Of a stretch of 64,000 bases of DNA, positions 1 to 8,180 are shown in pieces (the stretch's first letter is position 1; each line of letters opens with the position of its first letter). The DNA comes from Blastococcus sp. CT_GayMR16 (GTDB lineage: Bacteria > Actinomycetota > Actinomycetes > Mycobacteriales > Geodermatophilaceae). The notes below the pieces were generated by a model. That model was not told the DNA's origin. It saw only the letters and a program-made list of their open reading frames with translations, and did no database searches. The stretch spans positions 124,001 to 188,000 of the forward strand of contig NZ_SPQK01000001.1 of assembly GCF_004570875.1 (NCBI RefSeq), read 5' to 3'. The translations under genes were made by a program, and so were the position numbers.

Positions 1-598
1 AGTCTGCCGCGAGCGCTCGGTTCACGTAGTCCACGACGTCCGGAGCCGCCAGTTCGGCAAGGGCGTTTCGCAGCTTCGAGTGAGCGTCGTCCTCGAGCTG
101 AGCGCCCGAGAGTGCTCTGACGTTCTCGGCGATGACGGCCGCCGCCAGCATGATCTCCACGATGCGGCGCCGCGCCTCCGCGCTGCTCATCTTCGTCCGG
201 TGCCCTTCGAGGGCGACCTCGACCTCGCTCGTGAACGCCGCGACCAACATCGAGGGCGCTTCGGACGTGACGGCTTCGTCGCCACTTGCTACCGCTCGCG
301 CGGGCTCGGCCGCCGTTGCCGCGCGGTCCTTCCACCAGCTCGTGAGGCTCGGCAATCCCTTGAGACCACCGATGGTCAGCAGGACGCCGACGCCGAGGCC
401 GACGACCACCCTGAGAAGGCCGGAGTCACCCTCGCCCTCGTCGACGGGACCCCCGAAGACCGCCTGTGTCTCCAGCTTGTTCGTGTCGTCAGAACGCGCG
501 AGCGGGCTGGTGCCACCGGCTGAGAAATGCGTACCAGCGGGTCGCCCAACCCACATCGGCTCCCACAGCAGGTCGGGGTCCAGGTCCTCGAAGGTCAT
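1..598 (-). CDS. Hypothetical single-span membrane protein, 3' end outside window
   Basis: The frame opens at an ATG (596-598) and stays open for 199 codons to the first base of the window, so the C-terminus is missing. The product starts MTFEDLDPDLLWEPMWVG. It has a charged N-terminal region, one hydrophobic segment at about residues 62-81 (LLRVVVGLGVGVLLTIGGL) and then an Ala/Glu-rich helical cytoplasmic region. No family is recognised. Long frames on the opposite strand here are GC shadows, while this frame has the expected G/C-rich third positions and amino-acid composition. It lies outside the tRNA-Gly repeat at 941-1079 and could be chromosomal backbone or an earlier element. Confidence 0.6.
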   Translation of the reverse strand, partial: MTFEDLDPDLLWEPMWVGRPAGTHFSAGGTSPLARSDDTNKLETQAVFGGPVDEGEGDSGLLRVVVGLGVGVLLTIGGLKGLPSLTSWWKDRAATAAEPARAVASGDEAVTSEAPSMLVAAFTSEVEVALEGHRTKMSSAEARRRIVEIMLAAAVIAENVRALSGAQLEDDAHSKLRNALAELAAPDVVDYVNRALAAD

Positions 599-940
599 TC
601 TGCGACTGTAAGTGCGAGCGCTGACGATTCCTCGGAGGTCAGAGCCGTCGAGTCACGTACCACCCCTTCGAGGGAACCGTAAAATTGGCCGGTCCTGCCT
701 GCGTCATGGCGCACAACTTGACCTACGGCGGGTGGCCACCCCACCCCTTACCGCTTCCGGACACCGGGGCCCACTCGGCGTCGGTGTCCAACGGGACTGC
801 CCCAACTTCGGGTGAATCGTCGCCGTGGTGCCGCGGTCGTCTCGGCTATGGACCCCCTTGCTAGGTCGGGGGTCGAGGTGCCTGCGGCCAGGAACCTCCG
901 CCAGGCCCCTGCGGCCTGCCCACACCGAGCGCCCGCTGGA
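599..940. other. Non-coding stretch left of the tRNA-Gly repeat
   Basis: I see no convincing gene, hairpin terminator or promoter here. Short frames exist on both strands but none has a start, ribosome-binding site or recognisable product. Confidence 0.4.
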
Positions 941-1079
941 CACTGAGGCACGGGGAAGGCACGGTCCGGGGCCTGCCGCCCGCCTGACCAGCGCAGATGA
1001 CTGTCAAGAGCCCTCGCCTTCCAAGCTGGCCATGCCGGTTCGATCCCGGTCACCCGCTCTCGGCAGTGACCAGCCCGGG
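941..1079 (+). repeat. Direct repeat R1 with tRNA-Gly 3' fragment (att-like)
   Basis: Positions 1016-1059 match the 3' part of a tRNA-Gly(UCC): anticodon loop CTTCCAA, T-arm GGTTCGATCCC and acceptor end CACCCGCTC. The 5' half cannot be folded: no GCGGGTG-type acceptor strand or D-arm is present upstream. So this is a gene fragment and not a functional tRNA. The same 44-bp core (three differences), plus about 75 bp upstream and 15 bp downstream of recognisable similarity, recurs in the same orientation at 26288-26422. Integrases that use tRNA genes commonly leave 3'-end copies at element ends, so this is read as an att-type remnant. Confidence 0.65.
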
Positions 1080-1253
1080 CCGATCAAGCCCGCACGCGGT
1101 GCCGCGGGTCCTCGACCGTGAACCGGTCAGCCACGGGACGAAGCAGGTTCAGACCAGAGCGGTCCGGCAGCGCGCGAGCATGTCGCGACGTACCCGACCT
1201 CGCCGCGGGAGAGCGGCGAAAGGATTTTCCTGCTCCAGTCCGCGCGGCGCGGC

Positions 1254-2261
1254 TCAGCCCCTCAGGTCGGTCACGACGGTCCGCCGGACGTCGTCGGACA
1301 GCGGTCCCTTGACGTACAGCTGAAGGCGCGTGAACACATCGCCATAGCGGCGCTGGATCTCTGCGGCGACCTTGTCGGGCTCCGCGACGACCGCGACGGC
1401 GTCGAGCAGTTCGTCATCGACGAGATCGCCCATCTCCCGCCAGCGGCCCGCCTTGGACATCACGTTCAGGTCGGTCTGCAGATCGCCCCATCCATGAAGG
1501 TCCAGGACCGGCCTGTAGGCCGGTGTGGAGGCGTAGAAGGCGAGCTGCTCCTTGGTCGCCTGCTTCACTGCTGCCATTTCCCGCTCGTCTGCTCCGGTAA
1601 CGACGAATGGCATGCCGCCCACCTCGAAGCCGTCCATGGACTTGCCCGCCGACGCGCGGCCGGCCGCGACGAGGGGCAGCGTCACTTCGCGCAGATAGCG
1701 CTCCGTCGTGAACCCATGGCACAGCAGCCCGTCACCCACCTGGCCGGCCACCTGGGTCATTGCCGCGCCCACTCCGGCGAGCAGGATGCCAGGCGTTCCG
1801 TGCGGGTTAGGGCCCGGATTGAACATCGGTGTCATCAGCGTGTGCCGGTAGAACTCGCCCTCGAAGTCGAGCGGGACACCCTCGTGCCAGGTCCGCCAGA
1901 TCGCTCGGATCGCCGTCACGAGCTCACGCATGCGAGCCGCCGGCTGCGACCAGGGCATCGAGAAGCGACGGGTGATGTGCGCCTTCACCTGCGAGCCGAG
2001 GCCCAGCAGGAACCGGCCCTCCGACAGCAGGTGGAGGTCGTTGGCGGTGACCGCGAGCGTCATCGGTGATCGGGCGAACGCGACGGCGATGCCCGTGCTG
2101 ATTTGCGCCCGCGACGTGGCGGACGCGACGAGGGCGGCGGCGAGGAAGGGGTTGTGCGCTGCCTCGATCAGGGAAACACCGTCGTACCCCTGTTCCTCGA
2201 TATGCCGGGCGGTCTGGAGCACCCGCTCCGGGGCCACGTCGAGCTGGTAGTCGACCTTCAT
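1254..2261 (-). CDS. LLM-class F420-dependent oxidoreductase (TIGR03617-like)
   Basis: This 335-residue protein has the bacterial luciferase-like fold. The N-terminal strand MKVDYQLDVAPERVLQTAR, the central SEGRFLLGLGSQVKAH block and the ILLAGVGAAMTQVAG segment are typical of actinobacterial F420-dependent LLM proteins of the TIGR03617 type. Such enzymes transfer hydride between reduced F420 (or flavin) and a substrate; the substrate here is unknown. It is the last gene of the leftward catabolic arm, 230 bp beyond the SDR, with a GAGAGG ribosome-binding site before the ATG at 2261. It may have its own promoter in that gap. Family call strong, substrate unknown. Confidence 0.88.
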   Translation of the reverse strand: MKVDYQLDVAPERVLQTARHIEEQGYDGVSLIEAAHNPFLAAALVASATSRAQISTGIAVAFARSPMTLAVTANDLHLLSEGRFLLGLGSQVKAHITRRFSMPWSQPAARMRELVTAIRAIWRTWHEGVPLDFEGEFYRHTLMTPMFNPGPNPHGTPGILLAGVGAAMTQVAGQVGDGLLCHGFTTERYLREVTLPLVAAGRASAGKSMDGFEVGGMPFVVTGADEREMAAVKQATKEQLAFYASTPAYRPVLDLHGWGDLQTDLNVMSKAGRWREMGDLVDDELLDAVAVVAEPDKVAAEIQRRYGDVFTRLQLYVKGPLSDDVRRTVVTDLRG

Positions 2262-2491
2262 CTGTCAGAACCTCTCTGGGGCAGTACTGATGGGCAGTCG
2301 TCGACCGCTGCTGGAGCGGCGGCGGTGCCTGCGCTCCTGCTGCACGCTCGTCAGGACGCGGTGCAGGCCCGGGTGAACTCGAGTCTTGTTCGCAGAATCA
2401 GACGAGCGATGCCGACCCAATCCCGGGTTGACAGCCACGGTGGCCGACAGAGCCACGACCCTCCAGCGCGTTGCCACGGTTCCGCCGCCGG

Positions 2492-3238
2492 TCAGCCAGC
2501 CATCGTGAGTCCACCGCTCACGCTGAGAACCTGCCCGGTGATGAACGAGGCGGAGTCCGAAGCGAAGAACAGGACGGCCGCCGCCACCTCGTCGGGCTGC
2601 GCGAGGCGACGAAGGGGGATGGCGCGGATCAGGGCAGCCTGCATGCGGTCGGGCAGACTCCGGAAGAGCGGTGTGTCCGTCGGTCCTGGGCACACCGCAT
2701 TGACGGTGATCCCGTACCGCGCGGTCTCCCGCGCCAACGCTTTGCTGAAGGCGATCAGACCCCCTTTGGCCCCGGCGTAGACGACCTCACCCGAACTGCC
2801 GACGCGTCCGGCGTCACTCGCGATGTTGACGATCCGGCCGGGCGCGTCGCGCTGCACCATCCGTTCCAGGAAGACGCGGCTGACATCGACCGGCGCCATG
2901 AAGTTGAGCGCGAGGAGGTGGTCCCAGAGGTCACGCGAGTTGTCGAGGAAGGGCTCCACGAGGTCCCAGCCGGCCGCGTTGACGACGATGCTGACCGGCC
3001 CGAGGGCCTGCTCGACCGCATCCGCGAGGTGCGCGACGTCCTGCCGGTCGGTCAGATCGACCTCGATGGCGACGACTCCCTCGCCCAGACTCTCGGCAAC
3101 CCGCTGCGCCCCGGCACCGTCCCTGTCCAGGATGGCCACGTGTGCGCCCGAGCCGGCCAGTGCCTCGACGACGGCCCGGCCGATCCCCGACGCGCCCCCC
3201 GTCACGACGGCCGTCCGGCCGTTCAGGTCGACCCTCAC
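2492..3238 (-). CDS. SDR oxidoreductase, BadH-like 3-hydroxyacyl-CoA dehydrogenase candidate
   Basis: This 248-residue classical short-chain dehydrogenase has the nucleotide-binding motif TGGASGIG near residue 14, NAAG near 90, and the catalytic YAGAK (YxxxK) with an upstream Ser in NIASDAGRVGSSG. The C-terminus GQVLSVSGGLTMAG is typical of FabG/BadH-like enzymes. The GTG start at 3238 overlaps the stop of the metallo-beta-lactamase gene in a GTGA junction, so the two are translationally coupled. Beside a BadI-like hydrolase, oxidation of a 2-hydroxy cyclic acyl-CoA to the 2-keto thioester is a reasonable inference. General FabG-type activity is the alternative. Confidence 0.85.
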   Translation of the reverse strand: MRVDLNGRTAVVTGGASGIGRAVVEALAGSGAHVAILDRDGAGAQRVAESLGEGVVAIEVDLTDRQDVAHLADAVEQALGPVSIVVNAAGWDLVEPFLDNSRDLWDHLLALNFMAPVDVSRVFLERMVQRDAPGRIVNIASDAGRVGSSGEVVYAGAKGGLIAFSKALARETARYGITVNAVCPGPTDTPLFRSLPDRMQAALIRAIPLRRLAQPDEVAAAVLFFASDSASFITGQVLSVSGGLTMAG

Positions 3239-4293
3239 GCGGCAGCTCCCCCCGGCGACCCGTAGCGGTGCTCCCCGTCCTCCACAGTGAGGGCGAGCCT
3301 CCCCTGTGCGACCAGGAGATCGAGGTGCGTGACCGTTTCGCAGATCGCGAGCATCTGGTTGAACGGATCCAGATCGGACAGGAGCCTCTCCCGGCGCGTC
3401 CACCGCAGCCTTCCGGCGATGTCGAAAGCCGTGGCGGCCCCGCCCGTGACGGCGGTCTCGGTCTGCTCCAGCCGCGCGCCATGATGGGCCACGAGCTCGT
3501 CGATCCTCCGATGAACACTCGGCGTGGTGGGCCCGTGCGCCGGGAGCAGCATCGCATCGGGCCGCGCGCGCACCACCGCGAGCGACCGCAGGTAGTCGCC
3601 CAGCGGGTCGGGCGAGAGCACGGGCTCGAAGCCGATCGAGGGCGTGATGCTCGGCAGGACGTGGTCACCCGCGAACAGCAGCTTCCCCTCGACGTCGTGG
3701 AACACGACGTGGCCGCGGGTGTGCCCGGGCGTCGGGACGACGTCCAGGACCCGTCCGTCGACCGGGATGACATCGCCGTGGTGGAGCCACGAGTCGGGGT
3801 ACTCGAAGTCCTTCGGGTTGACGTCTTCCAGCCTCCCCATCGCGGACAGCCGGTCGGCGATCGCCCCCGCTCCCCCACGACGAAGATGCAGCAACTGGTG
3901 CTGCAGCGGTTCGCGCGCAGGGTCTTGCGCGGCGCGGATCGCCGGGAGCTCCCCCGCACCGAGGGCGACGGGCGCACCGAACTCCCGGCGCAGCAGGATC
4001 GCCTGCGTGTAGTGATCGCGATGGACATGGGTGATCAGGAACCGTCGCACGTCCGTGAACGCCTTCCCCAGGACGTCCAGGGCCTGTCGCAGGCGCTCGC
4101 GGGCATCGTCGACGGCCCATCCGGAGTCCACGAGCACGAGGTCCTCGTTGGCCATGAGCGCATAGACGTTCACCGCCCGCAGGCCGTCGTTCGGCAGCGG
4201 CAGGGGAATCCGGTACACGCCGGGGGCCACCTCGAAGACGCCCGGTTGCTCCCAGTCCGCGTCGCCGTCCGGCCGCACCCGGAGCGAGGTCAC
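3235..4293 (-). CDS. Metallo-beta-lactamase-fold hydrolase
   Basis: This 352-residue MBL-fold protein has the metal site THVHRDH, a following GDH segment (LLFAGDHVLPS) and a late PAHGP histidine, so two metal ions are expected. A C-terminal helical extension after about residue 260 resembles the winged-helix-like tail of the LACTB2/glyoxalase II group. The GTG start at 4293 overlaps the BadI-like stop (GTGA); longer upstream reading would run through the neighbouring gene with wrong composition. In a CoA-thioester pathway it could hydrolyse a thioester or lactone. This is inferred from context. Confidence 0.82.
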   Translation of the reverse strand: MTSLRVRPDGDADWEQPGVFEVAPGVYRIPLPLPNDGLRAVNVYALMANEDLVLVDSGWAVDDARERLRQALDVLGKAFTDVRRFLITHVHRDHYTQAILLRREFGAPVALGAGELPAIRAAQDPAREPLQHQLLHLRRGGAGAIADRLSAMGRLEDVNPKDFEYPDSWLHHGDVIPVDGRVLDVVPTPGHTRGHVVFHDVEGKLLFAGDHVLPSITPSIGFEPVLSPDPLGDYLRSLAVVRARPDAMLLPAHGPTTPSVHRRIDELVAHHGARLEQTETAVTGGAATAFDIAGRLRWTRRERLLSDLDPFNQMLAICETVTHLDLLVAQGRLALTVEDGEHRYGSPGGAAA

Positions 4294-5129
4294 GGCGGTG
4301 GCCCGCCGGCCGAGGCGGACCCGGGCCGGAACCGGCGGAAGTCGGGCGGCCGCTTGTCGTTGAAGGCCGTCAGGCCCTCGCGCGCTTCCTCGGACGCGAC
4401 GAAGAGGTCGAGGGTGTCCCAGGCCATCGAGCCGATGCCGGCGATGGACTCGCTGTCGGCGTTGAAGGAGTGCTTGAGCACCTTCAGGGCGGTCGGGCTC
4501 TTCGCGAGCATGATGTCGGCCCAGCGCCTGACCTCGGCCGCCAGCTCGGCAGCCGGCACCACCGTGTTCACCAGGCCCCACGCCTCCGCCGTGCGGGCGG
4601 AGTGCTGTTCGCAGAGGTACCAGATCCGGCGGGCGCGCTTCTCGCCGACGATCCGGGCCAGGTAGGCGGTGCCGAGGCCGGCGTCGAACGAGCCCACCTT
4701 GGGACCCGCCTGCCCGAACGTGGCGTGCTCGGCGGCGATCGTGAGGTCACAGATGACGTGCAGCACGTGCCCGCCGCCCACCGCCATGCCGTTGACCGCC
4801 GCGATGACCGGCTTCGGGATGTCGCGGACCACTCGATGCAGGGCTTCGATCTCGAACAGCCCCGAGGCGCTCGGCCCGTAGTCACCGGTCTCCTGCCGCT
4901 GCTTCTGGTCGCCGCCGACGCAGAAGGCTCGGTCACCGGCGCCCGTCAGGGCGACGACGCCGACGGTGCTGTCGGCCCAGGCGGTCTTGAAGGCCCAGAT
5001 GAGTTCGTCGATCGTCTGCGCCCGGAATGCGTTCAGCCGGTCCGGGCGGTCGATGGTGATCCAGGCGAGTCCGCCCTCGACCTCGTACCGGACGTCGGTC
5101 AGGTCATCGGGACCTGCCGGGCGCGTCAC
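4290..5129 (-). CDS. Crotonase-family BadI-like 2-ketocyclohexanecarboxyl-CoA hydrolase (copy 1)
   Basis: This 279-residue crotonase resembles Rhodopseudomonas BadI and the related MenB. Shared blocks are RPDRLNAFRAQT, GAGDRAFCVGGDQ (oxyanion loop), GGGHVLHVICDLTI, FGQAGPKVGSFDAGLGTAYLAR and RARRIWYLCEQ. BadI opens the ring of 2-ketocyclohexanecarboxyl-CoA by a reverse Dieckmann reaction to pimeloyl-CoA; MenB runs the forward ring closure. The GTG start at 5129 overlaps the LLM stop (GTGA). A second copy lies at 21833-22630, also directly behind an LLM gene. No men genes are nearby, which favours ring cleavage over menaquinone synthesis. Confidence 0.83.
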   Translation of the reverse strand: MTRPAGPDDLTDVRYEVEGGLAWITIDRPDRLNAFRAQTIDELIWAFKTAWADSTVGVVALTGAGDRAFCVGGDQKQRQETGDYGPSASGLFEIEALHRVVRDIPKPVIAAVNGMAVGGGHVLHVICDLTIAAEHATFGQAGPKVGSFDAGLGTAYLARIVGEKRARRIWYLCEQHSARTAEAWGLVNTVVPAAELAAEVRRWADIMLAKSPTALKVLKHSFNADSESIAGIGSMAWDTLDLFVASEEAREGLTAFNDKRPPDFRRFRPGSASAGGPPP

Positions 5130-6166
5130 GCGCGACCACCGAAGGTGTCGATGATCGCGTCGAGGTTCTCGCTGAACCGCTCCGGCGACAGCCCGAAGCT
5201 CGGCGAGTACAGCAGGGCGTCGTCGTACAGGCCGTCGAAGACGGCCTCGAACCTCTGCCTCGCCTCGTCGGGCGGTCCGGTGACCGCCATGAGGTCGACG
5301 AGCTCGTCGGGCACCGCCGCGATCATCCCGGCTTCGTCACGGCGTGCCCACGCCGCGCGGATCTCGTCCAGATGCCGCTCCAACCCGTGCAGCGCGAAGA
5401 CGCCGGCATAGCTCTTGACGACGGCGTAGAACGCGATCTGCGCCTTCGCGTCGTTGCGGGCCTTCTCGACGTCGTCATGGATGGAGCAGATGACGAACCC
5501 GGCGATCGGGATCTCGAGGTCGCCGCGGTCGGTGACCTTCGTGCCGGTGGCCAGTGCCGGGCGGACGACCTCCTCCACGTACCGCCGCGTGAAGATGGGA
5601 TGTCCGACGAGGCCGTCGGCGACCCGGCCCGCGGCCTCCACCATCCGGGGATTGACGCCGGCGAGATAGACGGGGATGTCACTGCGCAGGGGCGGCCGGA
5701 CCTCGACCGTCGGCTTGAGACGGACGTTGTAGAAGCGGCCCTGGTGCTCGACGCCTCGGTCGTCCATCGTCCAGAACCGGCGCAGCAAGGGGACGAGCTC
5801 CTCCACCCGGGTCGCCGGCGCCTCCGGGTCGACACCGTGCCAGTCCCGCTGCATCGTGCGGGTGCCGGTACCGAGTCCGAGGACGAGCCTGCCTCCGGAG
5901 AGCTCGTCGAGGTCCCGCGCCTCTGCCGCCAGCACCAGCGGCGAGCGGCCGACCGCGTAGGCGATGCCGCTCCCCAACGTCACGCGCTCGCTGGCCTGCG
6001 CCATGGCCGCAAGGGAGACGATCGCCGTGCGCTCGTAGAACTCGGTCGTCCAGACCGAGTCCAGGCCGGCGGACTCCGCTCGGGTGGTCAGGCGTGTGGC
6101 GGTGGCGATGTCTCCGCCCAGCAGGACGATGCCCAGCCGTGAGGAGGCAGCGTCCGGACGCGTCAC
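5126..6166 (-). CDS. LLM-class flavin/F420-dependent oxidoreductase
   Basis: This 346-residue luciferase-like monooxygenase-family protein has the ITGSG-like block VTLGSGIAYAVGRSPLVLA, then LDELSGGRLVLGLGTGT and the barrel-closing VYLAGVNPRMVEAAGRVADG. The GTG start at 6166 overlaps the stop of the PaaK-like gene (GTGA). A longer upstream frame lies inside that gene and is discarded. It immediately precedes the BadI-like hydrolase with a further overlap, so the two are likely co-translated. It may act as an F420-dependent dehydrogenase/reductase on a cyclic acyl intermediate; substrate unproven. Confidence 0.87.
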   Translation of the reverse strand: MTRPDAASSRLGIVLLGGDIATATRLTTRAESAGLDSVWTTEFYERTAIVSLAAMAQASERVTLGSGIAYAVGRSPLVLAAEARDLDELSGGRLVLGLGTGTRTMQRDWHGVDPEAPATRVEELVPLLRRFWTMDDRGVEHQGRFYNVRLKPTVEVRPPLRSDIPVYLAGVNPRMVEAAGRVADGLVGHPIFTRRYVEEVVRPALATGTKVTDRGDLEIPIAGFVICSIHDDVEKARNDAKAQIAFYAVVKSYAGVFALHGLERHLDEIRAAWARRDEAGMIAAVPDELVDLMAVTGPPDEARQRFEAVFDGLYDDALLYSPSFGLSPERFSENLDAIIDTFGGRA

Positions 6167-7383
6167 CACGTGCGCTCGTCGATGATCATGGGACCTCCCT
6201 GTGGAAGCGTTCCTGCCGGCACGATCCGTACTTCCGCCCGGACCTTGGCGGCGTCCCGGAAGGCACCCGTCAGGACTGCCTCCGGCACCGCACACGGGGA
6301 CTCCACCTCGAGGACGGCGGAATCCTGGTTTCCGTCCCGGCTGACGACCAGCCGCCCGGCGGTGGCGCCCAGCGCCCGGGTCACGTGGTGGTCGTAGACG
6401 AACATTCCGCGCACCTTGACGCCGGGACCGACCCGGCCCAGTACGCCCTCGAGACGCCGTGACGTCCGGCCGCAGCGGCATCCGGCCGGCAGCTCACGGG
6501 ACAGGTCGCCGGTGCCGAGGCGGAGCATCGGGTAGATGTCGGAGAAGGTCGTCACCACGACCTCGCCCGTCTCCCCCTGCGGGAGCGGTGCCCCCGTGGC
6601 GGGGTCGCAGATCTCGACGTGGTGGCTCTCGCCGAGGTGATAGCCGTCCCTGGCGCCGCACTCGTAGGCGATCAGCCCCAGGTCCGCGGTGCCGTACGTC
6701 TGCGACACCCGCCCGCCGCTGCGCTGCTCCAGTTGTTCACGGAGGTCGGCCGTCATGCGCTCGCCGGCGACCAGCGCCGTGCGGAACCGCCACGGCGGCT
6801 GTGCCCGGGTGAGCAGGATGTCGAGAAACGACGGCGTGCCGATGTAGCCGCTCACCGGGACGTCGGCGAGCAACTGCAGCTGTTGTTCGGTGTTGCCCAC
6901 CCCCGCGGGGACGACGACGCAGCCCAGGCTGACGGCGCCCGAGTCGAACGCGTGCCCGGCCGGGGTCAGGTGGTAGGAGAACGTGTTGAGCACGATGTCG
7001 CCCGCGCCGAACCCCGCCGCGTGCAGCGCACGGGCGAAGCCGCCGACATCGCTGCGACCGTGCTGCGGGTCGTAGATGGGGCCGGGCGACATGAAGAGCC
7101 GGGGGATCTCCCCGAGGCCGACCGTGAGCAGCCCGCCGAACGGAGGATCTGCGGCGTGCATGGTCTGCAACTCGCGCTTGGGGAGCACCGGCAGCAGTGC
7201 GAGGTCCTGCACGGAGGTGATGTCGGCCGGCTGCACACCCGCCGCCTCGAGCCACCGCCGCCAGCCCGGCGCACGTTCCCACGCCCGCGCCAGCACACCC
7301 GGGAGCCGCGCCTCGATGTCGCCGCGGCGGGTCGCCTCGTCGCGTGTCTCCAGTTCGTCGAAGGGCGGAGCCACGACGGTCAT
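6163..7383 (-). CDS. PaaK-like phenylacetate-CoA ligase family adenylating enzyme
   Basis: This 406-residue protein is of the PaaK/COG1541 adenylate-forming type, shorter than ordinary acyl-CoA synthetases. Family blocks are the N-terminal LPVLPKRELQ, RLFMSPGPIYDP where most relatives have a TSGTTG-like P-loop, a QTYGTADLG motif near the active site, GEVVVTTF, YPMLRLGTGDLS and a C-terminal RGMFVYDH hinge. The ATG at 7383 overlaps the LivF stop (ATGA) with a GAGGTGG ribosome-binding sequence. It likely activates an imported ring acid to its CoA thioester. The altered P-loop is a known variant in PaaK-like proteins but leaves activity open. Confidence 0.82.
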   Translation of the reverse strand: MTVVAPPFDELETRDEATRRGDIEARLPGVLARAWERAPGWRRWLEAAGVQPADITSVQDLALLPVLPKRELQTMHAADPPFGGLLTVGLGEIPRLFMSPGPIYDPQHGRSDVGGFARALHAAGFGAGDIVLNTFSYHLTPAGHAFDSGAVSLGCVVVPAGVGNTEQQLQLLADVPVSGYIGTPSFLDILLTRAQPPWRFRTALVAGERMTADLREQLEQRSGGRVSQTYGTADLGLIAYECGARDGYHLGESHHVEICDPATGAPLPQGETGEVVVTTFSDIYPMLRLGTGDLSRELPAGCRCGRTSRRLEGVLGRVGPGVKVRGMFVYDHHVTRALGATAGRLVVSRDGNQDSAVLEVESPCAVPEAVLTGAFRDAAKVRAEVRIVPAGTLPQGGPMIIDERTW

Positions 7384-8174
7384 CCCAACCACCTCTTCCG
7401 TCGTCGATACGTCTTCACGTCCCGGAAGCTGCGGCGCGACCCCACGCCCGCGAGGCCGAGGTAGAACTCCGCGACGTCCTGATTCGCCCGCAGCTCCTCA
7501 GCCGTGCCGTCGAGCACGATCCGCCCGTCTTCCAGCACGTAACCGTGCTGGGCGATGCGCAGGGCGGCATCGGCGTTCTGCTCCACGAGGAGCACGGTCA
7601 GGCCCTCGTCGGCGTTGAGGCGCTGCACGATCTCGAAGATCTCCTCGACCAGCATCGGCGCCAGACCGAGGCTCGGTTCGTCGAGGAGAGCGAGCTTGCA
7701 GTTCGACATGACCGCCCGGCTGATGGCGAGCATCTGCTGCTCGCCGCCGGAGAGCAGGCCGGCCCGCTGGGCGCGCCGTTCCTTGAGCCTCGGGAAGTAG
7801 GCGTACGGAACGTCGAGTGCCTGCCGAGCGGCACGCAGGGAGCCGCGCCGATAGCCACCGACCAGGAGGTTCTGCTCCACGGTCAGGTGCTCGAAGACCC
7901 GCCGTCCCTCGAGCACCTGGACCACGCCTCGTTCGACGACCTGCGAGGCCGGCATCCGCAACAGGGACTTGCCCTGCCAATTCACCTCGCCCCGGACGAC
8001 CTCGCCGCGCTCGGCGGCGAGCAGGCCCGAGATGGTCTTGAGCACGGTCGACTTGCCGGCGCCGTTGGCGCCGAGGAGGGCCACGATCGAGCCCTCCTCG
8101 ACGCGCAACGAGACTCCCTTGAGGACGAGCGCCACGCGGTTGTAGACGACCTCCACGCCGTCAAGGGTCAACAT
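7380..8174 (-). CDS. livF: Branched-chain amino acid-type ABC transporter ATPase LivF
   Basis: This 264-residue ABC ATPase has Walker A GANGAGKST (near residue 34), signature LSGGEQQML, Walker B LALLDEPSLGLAP and the following H-loop region. The order and length are those of LivF. With LivG, LivH, LivM and the binding lipoprotein it completes a five-part HAAT-family importer. Such importers often carry aromatic or alicyclic acids when placed in catabolic clusters. It starts 6 bp after the binding-protein stop and overlaps the PaaK-like ligase, consistent with uptake coupled to CoA activation. The C-terminal tail is rich in Arg/Lys. Confidence 0.9.
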   Translation of the reverse strand: MLTLDGVEVVYNRVALVLKGVSLRVEEGSIVALLGANGAGKSTVLKTISGLLAAERGEVVRGEVNWQGKSLLRMPASQVVERGVVQVLEGRRVFEHLTVEQNLLVGGYRRGSLRAARQALDVPYAYFPRLKERRAQRAGLLSGGEQQMLAISRAVMSNCKLALLDEPSLGLAPMLVEEIFEIVQRLNADEGLTVLLVEQNADAALRIAQHGYVLEDGRIVLDGTAEELRANQDVAEFYLGLAGVGSRRSFRDVKTYRRRKRWLG

Positions 8175-8180
8175 GACGGC

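Noticed and set aside
748-1053. Minus-strand frame starting MTGIEPAWPAWKA, with a twin in 25569-26399
   Set aside because: This is the reverse complement of the tRNA-Gly fragment and its flank, a well-known kind of false gene. The repeats are real, the proteins are not.
1000-1063. Functional tRNA-Gly gene
   Set aside because: The anticodon loop and T-arm are present, but the 5' acceptor strand and D-arm do not match, so no cloverleaf forms.
4290-5129. MenB of menaquinone synthesis
   Set aside because: No other men genes are nearby, there are two paralogues, and both sit with catabolic SDR and LLM genes. MenB remains the closest alternative by motif.
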